DNA of 23,751 nucleotides from Planctomycetota bacterium (GCA_016712275.1 JADJRI010000087.1:1-23751); one strand, 5' to 3'. Positions 1 through 8,608 are shown, counted from the stretch's first letter. Notes: generated by a model from the letters alone, not told the origin. Translations and numbers: made by a program.

Positions 1-86
1 CGCCACTGACGTGCGACAGCGCCAGCACGCCTAAGATGATGAAAGCGAGTCCCGACCAGCGCCGGTCGCTGAAATAACGGGCTCAT
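1..86 (-). CDS. Start of an exported or membrane protein (partial, runs off the left edge)
   Basis: An ATG at 86 follows a GGAGG Shine-Dalgarno sequence 11 nt upstream, just beyond the end of the multidomain amylase. The first codons read MSPLFQ. After an apparent one-base slip, a neighbouring frame reads RRWSGLAFIILGVLALSHVS, which is a basic residue cluster followed by a hydrophobic core, as in a signal peptide or signal anchor. The product cannot be identified because the gene leaves the window. It probably follows the amylase in the same transcription unit. Confidence 0.45.
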   Translation of the reverse strand, partial: MSPLFQRPALVGTRFHHLRRAGAVARQW

Positions 87-175
87 TTTCGCTGACGCCT
101 CCGGCGATGATTCGCCCGCTGATTGATCTCAGTACCACCGTCGATTTCCCACGGGTTATGCTGAAAATAGTGCGC

Positions 176-2772
176 CTATCGTAGATAACTCCATCGATTC
201 CGATCTTTCCAGGCCCATTCAGCACGTAAATGCCGGCGGGAATTACCTCGCACATGGAAAGAGATACTGCCGTTGGTCACATCAATCCGATTGCCGGTCA
301 CCGCATCTGTGTAAAAGCGCCAGCGAGGATATTGCCCGCGGTAATATCCCGATCGCCCTCCGCACGAGAGACCGACGACGGCGTAGCTTTCAGCATTGCT
401 GTAGTCTCGCACGAAGCTCATACCACCACCCCACTCCGTTAACAGACTCATGCGCGCTTTCTGCAAGGCGAGAAGCAAAGCGGCGGATGAGGTTTGCCGC
501 CGATATGCCGGTACAGTGGATGGTTTTGGGTCGTGGCGATATTGTCGTCGTTGAGATGGTCACCGAAATAAGCGCGTCCCGGTGGTATCCAGTGTGTCGT
601 CGTTGCCGATGATGTCTTGCGGCGTGCCTTTCATGAACTCGATTTCTTCGCCGTAATAGGGACAGGGTATGCCGCGTATTGTCCACAGCAGGTTATAGCG
701 CGGCAGCGGCCATCCATTGATCGCCCCGGAAGCGGAAACGGAAATCATTGTCGGGACCGATATCGATTCTGTAAAAAGTCACCAATTGGGGTCGCCATAC
801 ACCCAATCCATGCCCGAATGCCGCCGATTCCGCCATAGCTGCCTTCGACCGAGATTATCCCGGAAGGTGGAAAAATAAAGAAAACCAGTACGGCGAATCC
901 CGGAATCACCGCCTGAACTGGATCGCGGCGATCATCGCCCAGCCGGGTATACTCCACCAGGGGCCGCAAATCACTCGGGAAATATCACCGCCGAGATCGC
1001 CCCAACCCGTTCCCTTGACTCAGGTTTTCGCCGAACACGAACAAAACCCGGTTTGTGGGGCTTTCAGCGTTCAGATACTCCAGCAGATTCTCGCGCGAGA
1101 GATGCTTGACTGTACCGACGCAGCGCGTCGAACCCCCGCGTCCAGATAGCGATTGATGGCGTTGATGAGGTAGTCCTGACGTTCTGCCGCTCAGTCGCCA
1201 AATCGATGCAATCGCCAGCGCAAATGCTTGGTCTGAATCGACAGACTTTCCCAATCGCCGCCCGCCATGAAGCCTTGCAGGTGATACCACTGGGATCGAG
1301 GGTATTGGCGTCCACGCCGAAAAATCGGTTGGGATCGTAACCCGGGCTTCGGACGGTCGCGCCGGTGCGCGGATCGACCAGCGGCATATTGCCTTCCGGG
1401 TCGAAACTTGCCGCTCGCGGAACCATGCGGGTGCGACCGGATTATCGTTATCCTCTCGATTAGGGCTGCGGTAATCGCCGAGATTCCCTGATACGGGCCG
1501 TTGTCCACTTGGCCCTGTCCTGAACCACGGGCACGTAATATTTGATCGGCAAGAGATCGATCCAGACCTGACCGCGAATGCCATATTGCGAAGAGTGATT
1601 GACCACACATCCTTGAATGATTTTGATGCCGCGCGCATGAGCGGCGTTGATCAGATCCTGATAGGTGGCATCCGGCGATTCCAACCGGGGATCGATCCGC
1701 GTCCAGTCGTAGCCGTGATAGCCGTGGTAATCGAGGCCGCTGCGGTTCGATCGGCGGCGTGATCCAGATAGCGGTGAATCCCAGATCGCGAAGGTAATCC
1801 AGTTTTTCGATCAGCCTGGCGGAAATCGCCACGCCAATGCGGGTCTTCGGCCTGCCCGGTGACGGAATTGAATCTGATCCGTCGCGGCAGAAGTAATTGT
1901 TGGCGGATCACCATCGTAAAATCCGGTGGTGATCAGAAAATAAATGGTTTCGCGGGAAATCGGTCGGCGCACTGACGGGGCTGATGTTGTGTAGAAACTC
2001 TGGCGGGCCTATCTCCCGCGCCATCAATGGCGAAAGCGACCGTCGTGCTAGCGGTGACCGCTAGCGATTTCCGCCAATCCCGCTGTTGCGTCGCCCTGGG
2101 CGGACCGGCGAGGCTGGCGCTGGCGTCGTCCATGGTGTAGTAGGCCACGACCGGCGCGGGCCGATTATCGCGCACGGTGAAACCACATCGACCGGATCTT
2201 CATACGTTCCGCTGGCAATGCTGGTAGCAATGGTGGGTCGCTCCAGATCGGCGTTGGGGCTGATGGTGTAGACGAAGGTGCTGATGCTGCCGACATCACC
2301 CGCTGAATTCGTCCCAAAAGCCATCAAAGTGGTCGGCTGGGTGACTGTGATCGGCGCGGGTTATACCGAGGATGCAGAGGTCGGCGTCGTACCATCGGTT
2401 GTGTAGTAAATCACGTCATCCGGTTGCTACCTTGCAATACCACCGATTGCGGAGCCCGGTAAATCCTTCGGGCGGCGTAGCGGTGATTACCGGAATCGGG
2501 GGCGCTCCGGGTTTTCGCCGTACCAGGTGTTATTCAGGTAGTACCAGCCGAGCCGATCCTTCGCAAATTACCGGTCTGCCGCCCGGTTCCGTCATTGAAA
2601 ATGAGGCTGGCGACATCGGCGGTCTCAAACGTATAGACAAACCAGTCGTTGTTCGGCGGCTTTCATGGCACGCCTGGCCAGATCGTCTGCGGAATCGCCG
2701 GGGTGGTATCCCAATAATGGATATTGACGGTGTTTTGCCAATCGCTAGGCTTTTGTTGACGACGAGCGGCAT
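176..2772 (-). CDS. Multidomain alpha-amylase (CBM26, two chitobiase-C-like domains, GH13), broken by many frameshifts
   Basis: Glycoside hydrolase family 13 enzyme expected to cleave alpha-1,4-glucans. Read across frames, the N-terminus is a CBM26-type starch-binding module (about 2755-2500; VNIHYWDTTPAIPQTIWPGV, then IFNDGTGRQTG and LNNTWYGENPE). Two chitobiase C-terminal-like repeats follow (about 2500-1960; YYTTDGTTPT is the signature). The GH13 barrel spans about 1950-500, with LRDLGFTAIWITPP, a region I ending VVNHS, TVKHLSRENLLEYLNA after the nucleophile region, FGEN for the acid/base region, and IRGIPCPYYGEEIEF. A beta domain ends in YLR at 176. More than ten one-base slips interrupt it, some compensating each other. 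The 5' end is uncertain: no convincing signal peptide or Shine-Dalgarno site is visible, and the aldo/keto reductase ends only about 25 bp upstream. Function as a starch-type GH13 enzyme is well supported; an intact product depends on the indels being errors. Confidence 0.85.
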
Positions 2773-2797
2773 GGCGATGACCGCTGCAAACTTAGAG

Positions 2798-3848
2798 TTA
2801 GCGTGAGATGCGATGCGCGTATCGAGTAACGACAAGGTGTTGCCGTAGATAACCTGCTGACCGACTCCCGCGCCAGGAAGTCGGCGGGAAACCGGGTTCG
2901 ATGGCGCTGGCCGCATCCAACCGGTGCATCTGCTCGTCGGTCAGCGTGAAGTCCAGAGACGCCAGATTATCCTGAAGTTGGAGAGCTTGCGTGCGCCGAG
3001 AATTGGAATGACCACCCTCTGTTTTTGCTGCCGGACCCAGTTGAGGGCCACTTGCGAAGGGGTGCGGTCCAGCTCTTTGGCCAGCTTGAGCACTTCAGCG
3101 GTGATGCTGAAATTACGCTCCTGCATCATGCCCGGACCCCAGGACTGACCGAATAGCGCATCCGGCAGCGGCGTTTTTGTCGGCATCAGGATTGTATTTG
3201 CCGGTGAGCAAGCCACCGCCCAACGGTCCCCAGGCGGTCACGGCGATATCCAACGCCTGCGCCATCGGCAACAGGTCGCGTTCGGGCGTGCGCTCGATGA
3301 GGCTATATTGGATGGGAAACCGACGAATGGACTCCAACCACGCAGTTCCGCCAAAGTATTAGCGCGGATACGATCCAGGCGGGCGCATCCGAGATGCCGA
3401 TATAGAGCACTTTGCCGGCGCGGACCAGGTCATCGAAAGCCCGCATGACTTCTTCCACCGGCGTCGCGAAATCCCAGGCGTGCAACCAATACAGATCGAT
3501 GTAGTCGGTGCCGAGTCGTTTCAGGCTGGCATTGACCGCCCGCATCATGCTCTGCGGTGATTGCCGCCGCCGTTGGGACTGTCGGGGCGTCCGTTCCGGT
3601 ATATTTGGTGGCGAGTACGAGTTGTTCCCGCTCAGCGGCGATGAACCCACCCACATGTTTTCGCTGGTACCGCTGGTATAATGGTTAAAGGTGTCGATGA
3701 AATTACCGCCCGCCTCCACGAAAGCAGCAAAAATTCGCTGGGCTTTCTTCCCGGAAGCGCCCCAACCCCATTCCTCGCCGAAGGTCATGAGTGCCAAGCA
3801 CAGTTCCGAAACGCGCAGGCCGCTGTTGCCGAAGAGTTTGTAACGCAT
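2798..3848 (-). CDS. Aldo/keto reductase, frameshifted
   Basis: NAD(P)H-dependent aldo/keto reductase, a TIM-barrel oxidoreductase of carbonyl compounds. ATG at 3848 (MRYKLFGNSGLRVSELCLA) lies 9 nt after AGAGGAG, which is preferred over an upstream in-frame ATG. Catalytic tetrad regions are visible: Asp and Tyr in NFIDTFNHYTSGTSE, Lys in LVLATKYT, His in DLYWLHAWD. Further family blocks are RLGTDYIDLYWL, GKVLYIGISDAPAWI, IQYSLIERTPERDLLPMAQ, TAWGPLGGGLLTGKY and RTPSQVALNWV. The C-terminus reads VIYGNTLSLLDTRI, after which stops occur near 2798. About five or six one-base slips (near 3655, 3590, 3340, 3190, 2960 and 2850) split it, yet no family block is lost. It follows the F420-reductase-like gene by 37 bp, so co-transcription is likely. 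Physiological substrate unknown. Confidence 0.85.
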
Positions 3849-3885
3849 ATCATATGACTCCTCTGTAACCTTCAACTCTCCCTCT

Positions 3886-4563
3886 TCAGTAGGAAAGGGA
3901 GGTATGAATGGTTACGCCAAAGCACTTGCGCAGCAACTTGAAGGCGTGATTGACGGAATTGACCCGGAAAAAATGCCGAATCCAGACCATCGCCAGCGGT
4001 TCGAGATAGCGGGCGCACTCGATTCCGCCAATATCGATGACCAACCAGCCAAACGTTTAAGCAAATCGGTCACCGTTGCCTTGGCTTGGTCGTCGTCGCC
4101 GCAAATGAACATGTCCGGCGGACCGCCAGGAAATTCCGGCTTGAACATGTGCGGACTACCACGATATTGAAAGCCTTGACCACCCGCGAATTGGGTAGCC
4201 AGCGCTGAACCTGTTCGCCGGCGGAACCGGGATGGCCGACAGCCAGTTTTGGCGGAATGCCGCCGGACAAATCGAGCGGATTGCGGTATCGATCACCACC
4301 TTGCCCGCCAGATTGTCCGGGCCGGCCAGCCGGATGGCGTTTTCCGCGCCCGTCCAGATCGTGCAGCAGCACCGCCAATTCGCCAAAGGCGGCGGCTTCC
4401 GCGAAGGTGCCGGCGGATGCCTTGGCCCCGGCTTTATTGACCTAAGCCTGATTTTTTCCTGATTCGGGTCCCGCGAACCCATTTTCACGTCGTGACCAAG
4501 AGTGGCGAAACCCGTCCCAAGAGCCTGGCCGACATCGCCTGTACCGAGAATGCCGATTTTCAT
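3886..4563 (-). CDS. NADPH:F420-reductase-like NAD(P)-binding oxidoreductase, frameshifted
   Basis: Rossmann-fold protein of the NADP oxidoreductase coenzyme F420-dependent family. Many relatives in organisms lacking F420 act on unknown substrates. ATG at 4563 follows GAGGAG by 7 nt. The N-terminus MKIGILGTGDVGQALGTGFA contains GxGxxG, followed by LGHDVKMGSRDP, the expected NADP-binding strand and loop. Later blocks across frames are AGPDNLAGKVVIDT, PPKLAVGHPGSAGEQVQRWL, SRVVKAFNIV, GGPPDMFICGDDDQAKATV and a C-terminus containing VNSVNHAFKLLRKCFG. Total length of about 225 codons matches the family, and the span from start to stop is a multiple of three although at least four slips lie inside, so they cancel overall. 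It sits between the CHAP amidase and the aldo/keto reductase. Confidence 0.8.
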
Positions 4564-4566
4564 GAT

Positions 4567-5571
4567 TCAACTCCTCACGGTTTTTAAGAAAAGGGGTGCT
4601 GCCATTAGGAGCATGGGAATACATGACCTCCGCTCCGTGATCACTGCGCCGCCAGCGATACAGCCAGCCGGCGATGCGGCCTCCTCGGCGTTCCGACTGG
4701 CGGTCGGCGGCACGTCCAGCAGCGTGTAGCGCCCGCCCACCTCGAACAGGCGGATCTGGCGCGCGAAAGCCTGAGGATTTTGCCAGGGCCGGTTGTCGTA
4801 GTTCTCCTCGGCCAGAGCCACACGACCCTGTTCCAGATCCACCGCCACGACCACGGCGACATGACCGTGCCGGCATTCGGGATCGGCCCGGTTAGGTAAT
4901 ACACCACCAAATCCCCGCCGAGGCGGGCGGCGGGCGGTGCCGTTGATAGAGCGGGCCAGGGGAAACGGTTGCTGGGTTTCGAGATTTTCCCTTCGGTGAG
5001 GTACAGAATCTCGTTGGCGCTTATCGATGCTGCCGAAGGTGATACCGAGATTTTCATCCACCATTTGCGGGCATACTCGACGCACTGATACGTCACGCCG
5101 ATGTATTGAAGTTGGTCTTGCTTGGGATCGTCCGATGCACCGAGACGGCGCCCGACGCCCGGTCGAGAAAGGAATATTCCGGCCAGAATGCAGGTCGAGA
5201 CGCAGTTGGAGCGACTTTCCGCCCCGTCGGCGACCCCAGCACGGCGCCAAAAGGCGTGACGCAGGGACCGGCGCAGGCCAGTTTGCCTTCGGCGAAGAGC
5301 CGGCCACTTTCTAGTTTGGTGAAAGCCGGCGGCCTGGCAGCAGTCCAAAACCATCGGTGTGCGGCAAATCGACGCCAATCGCGGCAGATAGATCCGGGGT
5401 AGTCCTGGCGTCGGGGTGGCGACGTCCGCCACCGCCTGGCCGGGAAGCCAGCCCGACTGAGAGAACCAGACCGAGGCCGAGGATCAGGGCCACGTCGGAG
5501 CGGCGGATACGGCGCTTGGCGTTGATCAGTTCGAGCCACGACCTTTTCAGCTTGCCTTTCCACCACATCAC
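4567..5571 (-). CDS. Membrane-anchored CHAP-domain amidase (glutathionylspermidine amidase-like), frameshifted
   Basis: Cysteine amidase/peptidase of the CHAP family, closest by eye to the amidase half of glutathionylspermidine synthetase/amidase. Diagnostic blocks in order are PCVTPFGAVLGVADGAE, GVTYQCVEYARKWW (nucleophilic Cys), LGITFGSI, GDLVVYY, HGHVAVVVAVDLEQGRVALA (catalytic His) followed by EENYDNRPW (third catalytic position), and LFEVGGRYTLLD. The N-terminus has a basic stretch (KLKRSWLELINAKRRIRR) and then one hydrophobic segment (VALILGLGLVLSVGLA), predicting a signal anchor with the enzyme outside the cytoplasm. Start is GTG 5571 or, more likely, ATG 5568, 9 nt from AGGAG. It overlaps the stop of the preceding FAD-oxidase remnant. 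Substrate may be glutathionylspermidine-like or peptidoglycan. No ATP-grasp synthetase half is present. Several slips interrupt it and the exact C-terminus (4567 or about 4641) is uncertain. Confidence 0.75.
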
Positions 5572-5741
5572 TGGATTTCTCCTGGCGCGACGTTCTGGTT
5601 CAGGCGAAACACGTTGTTCGGGTCGAACCGCGCCTTGAGCGCGGCAAAGGTGCGGGTGGTTGGCGCAGATCGGCGACGGTCGCCACGTCGAGCGCGCGTT
5701 TCGTACCCGTCAGAGTCGCCATTCTCAACGTTCATGGTCAT
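5568..5741 (-). pseudogene. 57-codon remnant of a berberine-bridge-type FAD-linked oxidase
   Basis: An uninterrupted reading frame from ATG 5741 to TGA 5568 encodes 57 residues. The last 25 or so (FAALKARFDPNNVFRLNQNV, then APGEIQ) are the C-terminal block of berberine-bridge-type FAD oxidases, where this segment closes the FAD-binding fold. The other roughly 400 residues, including the FAD-binding and substrate domains, are absent. A neighbouring frame near the start reads MATLTGTKRALDVATVADLR, which could be the true N-terminus of the same enzyme and would mean a large internal deletion or assembly collapse. The TGA overlaps the GTG/ATG start of the CHAP amidase, so the remnant still keeps a translational junction. 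It cannot be an active oxidase. Confidence 0.65.
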
Positions 5742-5851
5742 TATTTCTCACAGATACAAAGACGTTGACCCGTTCGTGGATTACCTCGGTCTCCGTCCGG
5801 CGTTTACCGGAGCCTAAAATCATGGGTGGTACCTTTAAAATCCGCATTGCT

Positions 5852-7166
5852 TCAGCATTTCGCTTTCCTAAACACGCCTACAATGAATGGTTCTGGGCAG
5901 TCAGTGCGCTCGCAAGCCAATAGTCCTTGCTGGAATTCACTGGGCCTGGGGGCCTTCCGGGACACCTTCGCCGCATCCGGCACAACCCGTTGGGAGGTCA
6001 CCGCTTCGATTAACGTCCGTAATTCGGATTGCGGCGGAGCGTGCCGTGGGGCTGGTTCAGTCAACAATCCACCGAGATGATTCGCGGCGGCAACTCGTGC
6101 GCCCATGTCGGGATCGTTTCATCGGCTTCGCGGCAGAACCGGCAAATCGTTTTGATGAGGGAGGGTGATCGAAAAGGCTATGCGAAACGTCACCCGGTTT
6201 TACCCAGGGCGAAACGATCAAAGCCGGCACGCGGCAGCCGTAACGGCGAAATGGGGGATTATCGTCGGTGGCGACTGGTGGCGTTACATGATCGTAGAAA
6301 CCGCCGTGCTCATCGCTAAACGACGACAAGCAGACATTTATTCCAAACCGGACTCTCGACAAGAGCTTGATAAAGGGTATTGACCAATGTTTGCCCCGCT
6401 CGAACATTGGTGGGGGAGCATGATCGTCGTTGAATAGCTTAATTTGCCAAAATTGGCGAAATTGGGATCGATCCACGACACGGCGGCTAAATCCCCCGTC
6501 GCCGTGTGGCTGAGGAAATCCTCGGTTTCAAAATCGAGTTTTCCGAGAAGGAAAAGAAATGACCGGTATGCCCTTAGGCGGTAGTCTCCATCGATAAGCC
6601 GGAGAGTCGCGAAATCATGGCAATACCAGCGCCAGGACACACCTCGCGCGTCCAGATGGCGTATGAATGAAGGCTCGTTGTAAAGGGGAAGCCGCCTGTT
6701 CTCGCGGCTGCCGTCGCCACGCCCGGCCACGGAGTACAACCGGTTCGGCCAGGTTTGCCCCGGCACCGAGCTGAACCAGCGGTCGCAGATCGCAAACTCT
6801 CGCGCCAGATGATCGTAAACCAGCAGGTCGGAAGCATTAATAGCCCATTACTCCACCAGGGTCGGCGGGATGATGCATCGCTCGAAGTTAAGAACAAATC
6901 CTCCATTACCGTTGCTGATCTGTTCATCGACACAATTCCCTTCATGGCATGGGTCCAGTTCAAAAGCCGTGTTTTCCAAATGGCGTACCCGATGAATCCC
7001 ACCGTCTTTGGATCGATTGGACATATCAGTGGTCAAGCCATCCACATCGAATCTACCGCTTTCCAGTTTAAGATAGCCAAGCATGTGATCGAAATGAACG
7101 ATTCTCCATCATCAGTACAATGATGTGATCGATCTTGTTGAGATTACTCAAATCTTCAGCCATCAT
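5852..7166 (-). CDS. Phospholipase C/acid-phosphatase-type phosphoesterase, frameshifted
   Basis: Member of the phosphoesterase family that includes bacterial phospholipase C and AcpA-type acid phosphatases. It would hydrolyse phosphate esters or phospholipids. Start ATG at 7166 (or 7163) follows GGGAG at good spacing. The family N-terminus is clear: KIDHIIVLMMENRSF, with DHMLGYLKLESGRFD in the next frame. Further blocks are SSVPGQTWPNRLYSVAG (split), GVSWRWYCHDFATLRL, FSDEHGGFYDHVTPP with the metal-binding Asp/His pattern, and CRVPALIVSPWVKPG. The C-terminus reads about PSEFQQGLLA before a stop near 5852. About 438 codons. The sequence begins almost immediately with the catalytic domain, so no classical or Tat signal peptide is visible and the product may be cytoplasmic. 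At least six single-base slips occur. It lies just downstream of the A+T-rich patch and returns to high G+C. Confidence 0.8.
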
Positions 7167-7313
7167 AATTTGGCGCTCCCGGTACTTGGAATAGCTGCAA
7201 ATCCTTACATTAGTAGGTCTTCAGGCGCGAGTATGAAACTTATTAAATGCCATAATTCAATGTTTGTCGGCTTATGCATCAAGAATATCATCGTAATATA
7301 AAGCTCAAATATT

Positions 7314-7457
7314 TTACGATTCTTGATTGCGTATTAACTGTAGAGTCTTTGTTGGTAATTTACGTTCACTTTCGTTTTCACTGGCTAATGCTTGACTCGT
7401 ATCATCATAGATAATCATAAAAACTCCGCGAGTTTTGCTTTCAGATTTTCTGAACAT
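7314..7457 (-). CDS. Small A+T-rich ORF of unknown function
   Basis: A 47-codon frame from ATG 7457 to TAA 7314, beginning MFRKSESKTRGVF. An internal ATG at 7418 (MIIYDDTSQALASENESERK) is preceded by CGGAG five nt upstream and is the better supported start, giving 34 residues. The product is polar with no membrane segment or recognisable motif. It follows the charged helical gene by 11 bp and shares its low G+C. Because that gene is damaged by indels, this frame may be a displaced piece of a longer protein. No function assigned. Confidence 0.35.
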   Translation of the reverse strand: MFRKSESKTRGVFMIIYDDTSQALASENESERKLPTKTLQLIRNQES

Positions 7458-7468
7458 GATCATCGGAA

Positions 7469-7821
7469 TTATTCCATATCATCGATAAGCTTCCTTGCAT
7501 GATGATGTATTACATATGCCATTGGTTTTGGCATACCCGTGAAGGTTTCAATTATTTTTCTTTCATTTCATCAATACTATTAAGGAAGTCTTTATAGTCC
7601 TGTGTTATCCTCTTTTCTTTTTCTTTACTCGAACAATTTCTTCTGAAAATTTTGCCTTAATAATGTCTATTTCATGCTCTATTTGTATATCATGAATCCT
7701 TCTTTGCTTTTTTAATTTAGCAATTTCTTGGGCTTCTTCATTGCCACTCTACATCAGAGTTACCTCTAATTGTATTAATAAAGTCAAGCACTAAACAGGC
7801 CAAATCAGATGCTGCTGACAT
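7469..7821 (-). CDS. Small charged, probably coiled-coil protein, frameshifted
   Basis: ATG at 7821 is preceded by GAGGT eight nt upstream; this Shine-Dalgarno site overlaps the TGA of the upstream gene (TGAGGT). The first segment reads MSAASDLACLVLDFINTIRG and is cut by a TGA after 27 codons. Neighbouring frames continue without a gap: EEAQEIAKLKKQRRIHDIQI, EHEIDIIKAKFSEEIVRV, KEKEKRITQDYKDFLNSIDE, then MKEKIIETFTGMPKPMAYVI and HHHARKLIDDME before the stop at 7469. The breaks fall at or beside A runs, the typical place for length errors. Reconstructed length is about 117 residues, rich in Glu, Lys and Ile with a helical pattern. I do not recognise the family. It lies directly after a small membrane protein in an A+T-rich patch, so the two probably work together. 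Confidence 0.55.
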
Positions 7822-7831
7822 ATTTTTTACC

Positions 7832-8273
7832 TCATTGTTTAGAATTAATTAACTGCCTTAACTTTTCATTTAAAAGAGTTATTTCGGTATTAGTTATAAT
7901 ATCATAAGTTGCTGAAATAGCATCTATTTTCATTTCATTTTCATATTCAGATAGCGCTTGATTAACCTTATAAAACACGTTTGGAGTAATATCTTTTTTT
8001 CGATAATTTAACTCATTTTTAGTAATTCTTGCAAGTTCATATATTTTTACGGCCTGATTTATTTGACAATTTATTTCGGTTTTCTAGGCTACTCTCTTCT
8101 GCGAGTCTTTTTCTTTTCAAATTTACTTTGAAGTCTTATGTGCCTATCTTCTGGAGAGAAAAACCGGCTTAATTTCTAAAAATGATTGCCGAGATCACAA
8201 TCACAGAAATAAAAACCAATAAAAACATTTCCATAGAGAAATACCTTGTCGTTATAGAAGCTATTCTTTTCAT
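7832..8273 (-). CDS. Small membrane-anchored protein with polar helical tail, frameshifted
   Basis: ATG at 8273 opens MKRIASITTRYFSMEMFLLV and continues FISVIVISAIIFRN, a strongly hydrophobic N-terminal segment, before an early TAA at 8169. The next frames carry on as a polar protein: SRFFSPEDRHIRLQSKFEKK, then a basic run, then EINCQINQAVKIYELARITK, NELNYRKKDITPNVFYKVNQ, ALSEYENEMKIDAISATYDI and ITNTEITLLNEKLRQLINSK before TGA at 7832. Reconstructed length is about 147 residues: one N-terminal membrane anchor and a long, probably cytoplasmic, helical domain. The join near 8090 needs more than one indel, so a two-gene arrangement is possible. No family recognised. G+C is far below the flanks, suggesting horizontal acquisition. 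Its start codon lies in the loop of a perfect inverted repeat. Confidence 0.5.
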
Positions 8274-8292
8274 TTTATAAAAAGAATAGCTT
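8258..8292. promoter_or_regulatory. Perfect 13-bp inverted repeat around a start codon
   Basis: Arms 8258-8270 (AAGCTATTCTTTT on the plus strand) and 8280-8292 (its exact reverse complement) flank a 9-nt loop. On the minus strand the ATG of the membrane-anchored gene (8273-8271) lies in the loop and codons 2-6 lie in the 3' arm. No U-tract follows on either strand, so a simple terminator is not favoured. It may act as a translational control hairpin or mRNA boundary between the exported 88-aa gene and the A+T-rich genes. Confidence 0.55.
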
Positions 8293-8296
8293 GCAT
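8270..8296 (-). CDS. Possible 8-codon leader peptide
   Basis: ATG 8296 to TGA 8270 encodes MQAILFIK. Its stop overlaps the start of the membrane-anchored gene in an ATGA arrangement, which is typical of translational coupling, and its codons form the 5' arm of the 13-bp hairpin. The nearest Shine-Dalgarno-like AGGA is only 2 nt from the ATG, which is too close, so translation is doubtful. It could instead be the true 5' end of the membrane gene displaced by one indel. Confidence 0.25.
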   Translation of the reverse strand: MQAILFIK

Positions 8297-8305
8297 TTTC
8301 CTAAT

Positions 8306-8572
8306 TTACCGCACTAACTCACCGGGCGAAAAAAGTCCAGGTCTTTCTCGGTGTATTTCTTCTGGACTAACCCAGTTATCTGCTGGACTTCCTCTATGGC
8401 CCTGATTGTATCTACGCTCATATTCTTGATACTGATACATCACTTGACAGGCATACTGATCGCCTCTGTTACACCTGAATACCGCCTCTTGGTAAGTTAA
8501 AGAACTCCACGATAATGCACCAAGTGGCCAACCAGCAAGAATCAATGTAATTGAATATGTTAGATGTTTCAT
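8306..8572 (-). CDS. Small exported protein of unknown function (88 aa)
   Basis: Intact 88-codon gene. ATG at 8572 follows AAGGAG by 6 nt. The first 22 residues or so (MKHLTYSITLILAGWPLGAL, then SW) form a signal peptide with cleavage likely after ALS or nearby. The mature part has two cysteines (FRCNRGDQYACQVMYQYQEY) that could form a disulfide, and is rich in Tyr, Gln and Arg. I do not recognise the family. G+C is lower than in the flanking enzymes, grading into the A+T-rich patch below it. It follows a SnoaL-type gene by 36 bp. Confidence 0.7.
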   Translation of the reverse strand: MKHLTYSITLILAGWPLGALSWSSLTYQEAVFRCNRGDQYACQVMYQYQEYERRYNQGHRGSPADNWVSPEEIHRERPGLFSPGELVR

Positions 8573-8608
8573 TTTTAACTCCTTAATGATCTCAGTTCGT
8601 TAAAGGTC

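Noticed and set aside
176..7166. Left-hand genes as true pseudogenes undergoing decay
   Set aside because: Catalytic and structural motifs are kept on both sides of most breaks and some indels cancel locally. Error is the simpler explanation, though raw reads would be needed to prove it.
7170..8300. A+T-rich stretch as an origin, phage attachment region or CRISPR leader
   Set aside because: No direct repeats with regular spacers, iterons or tRNA end are visible. Protein-like reading with ribosome sites explains most of it.
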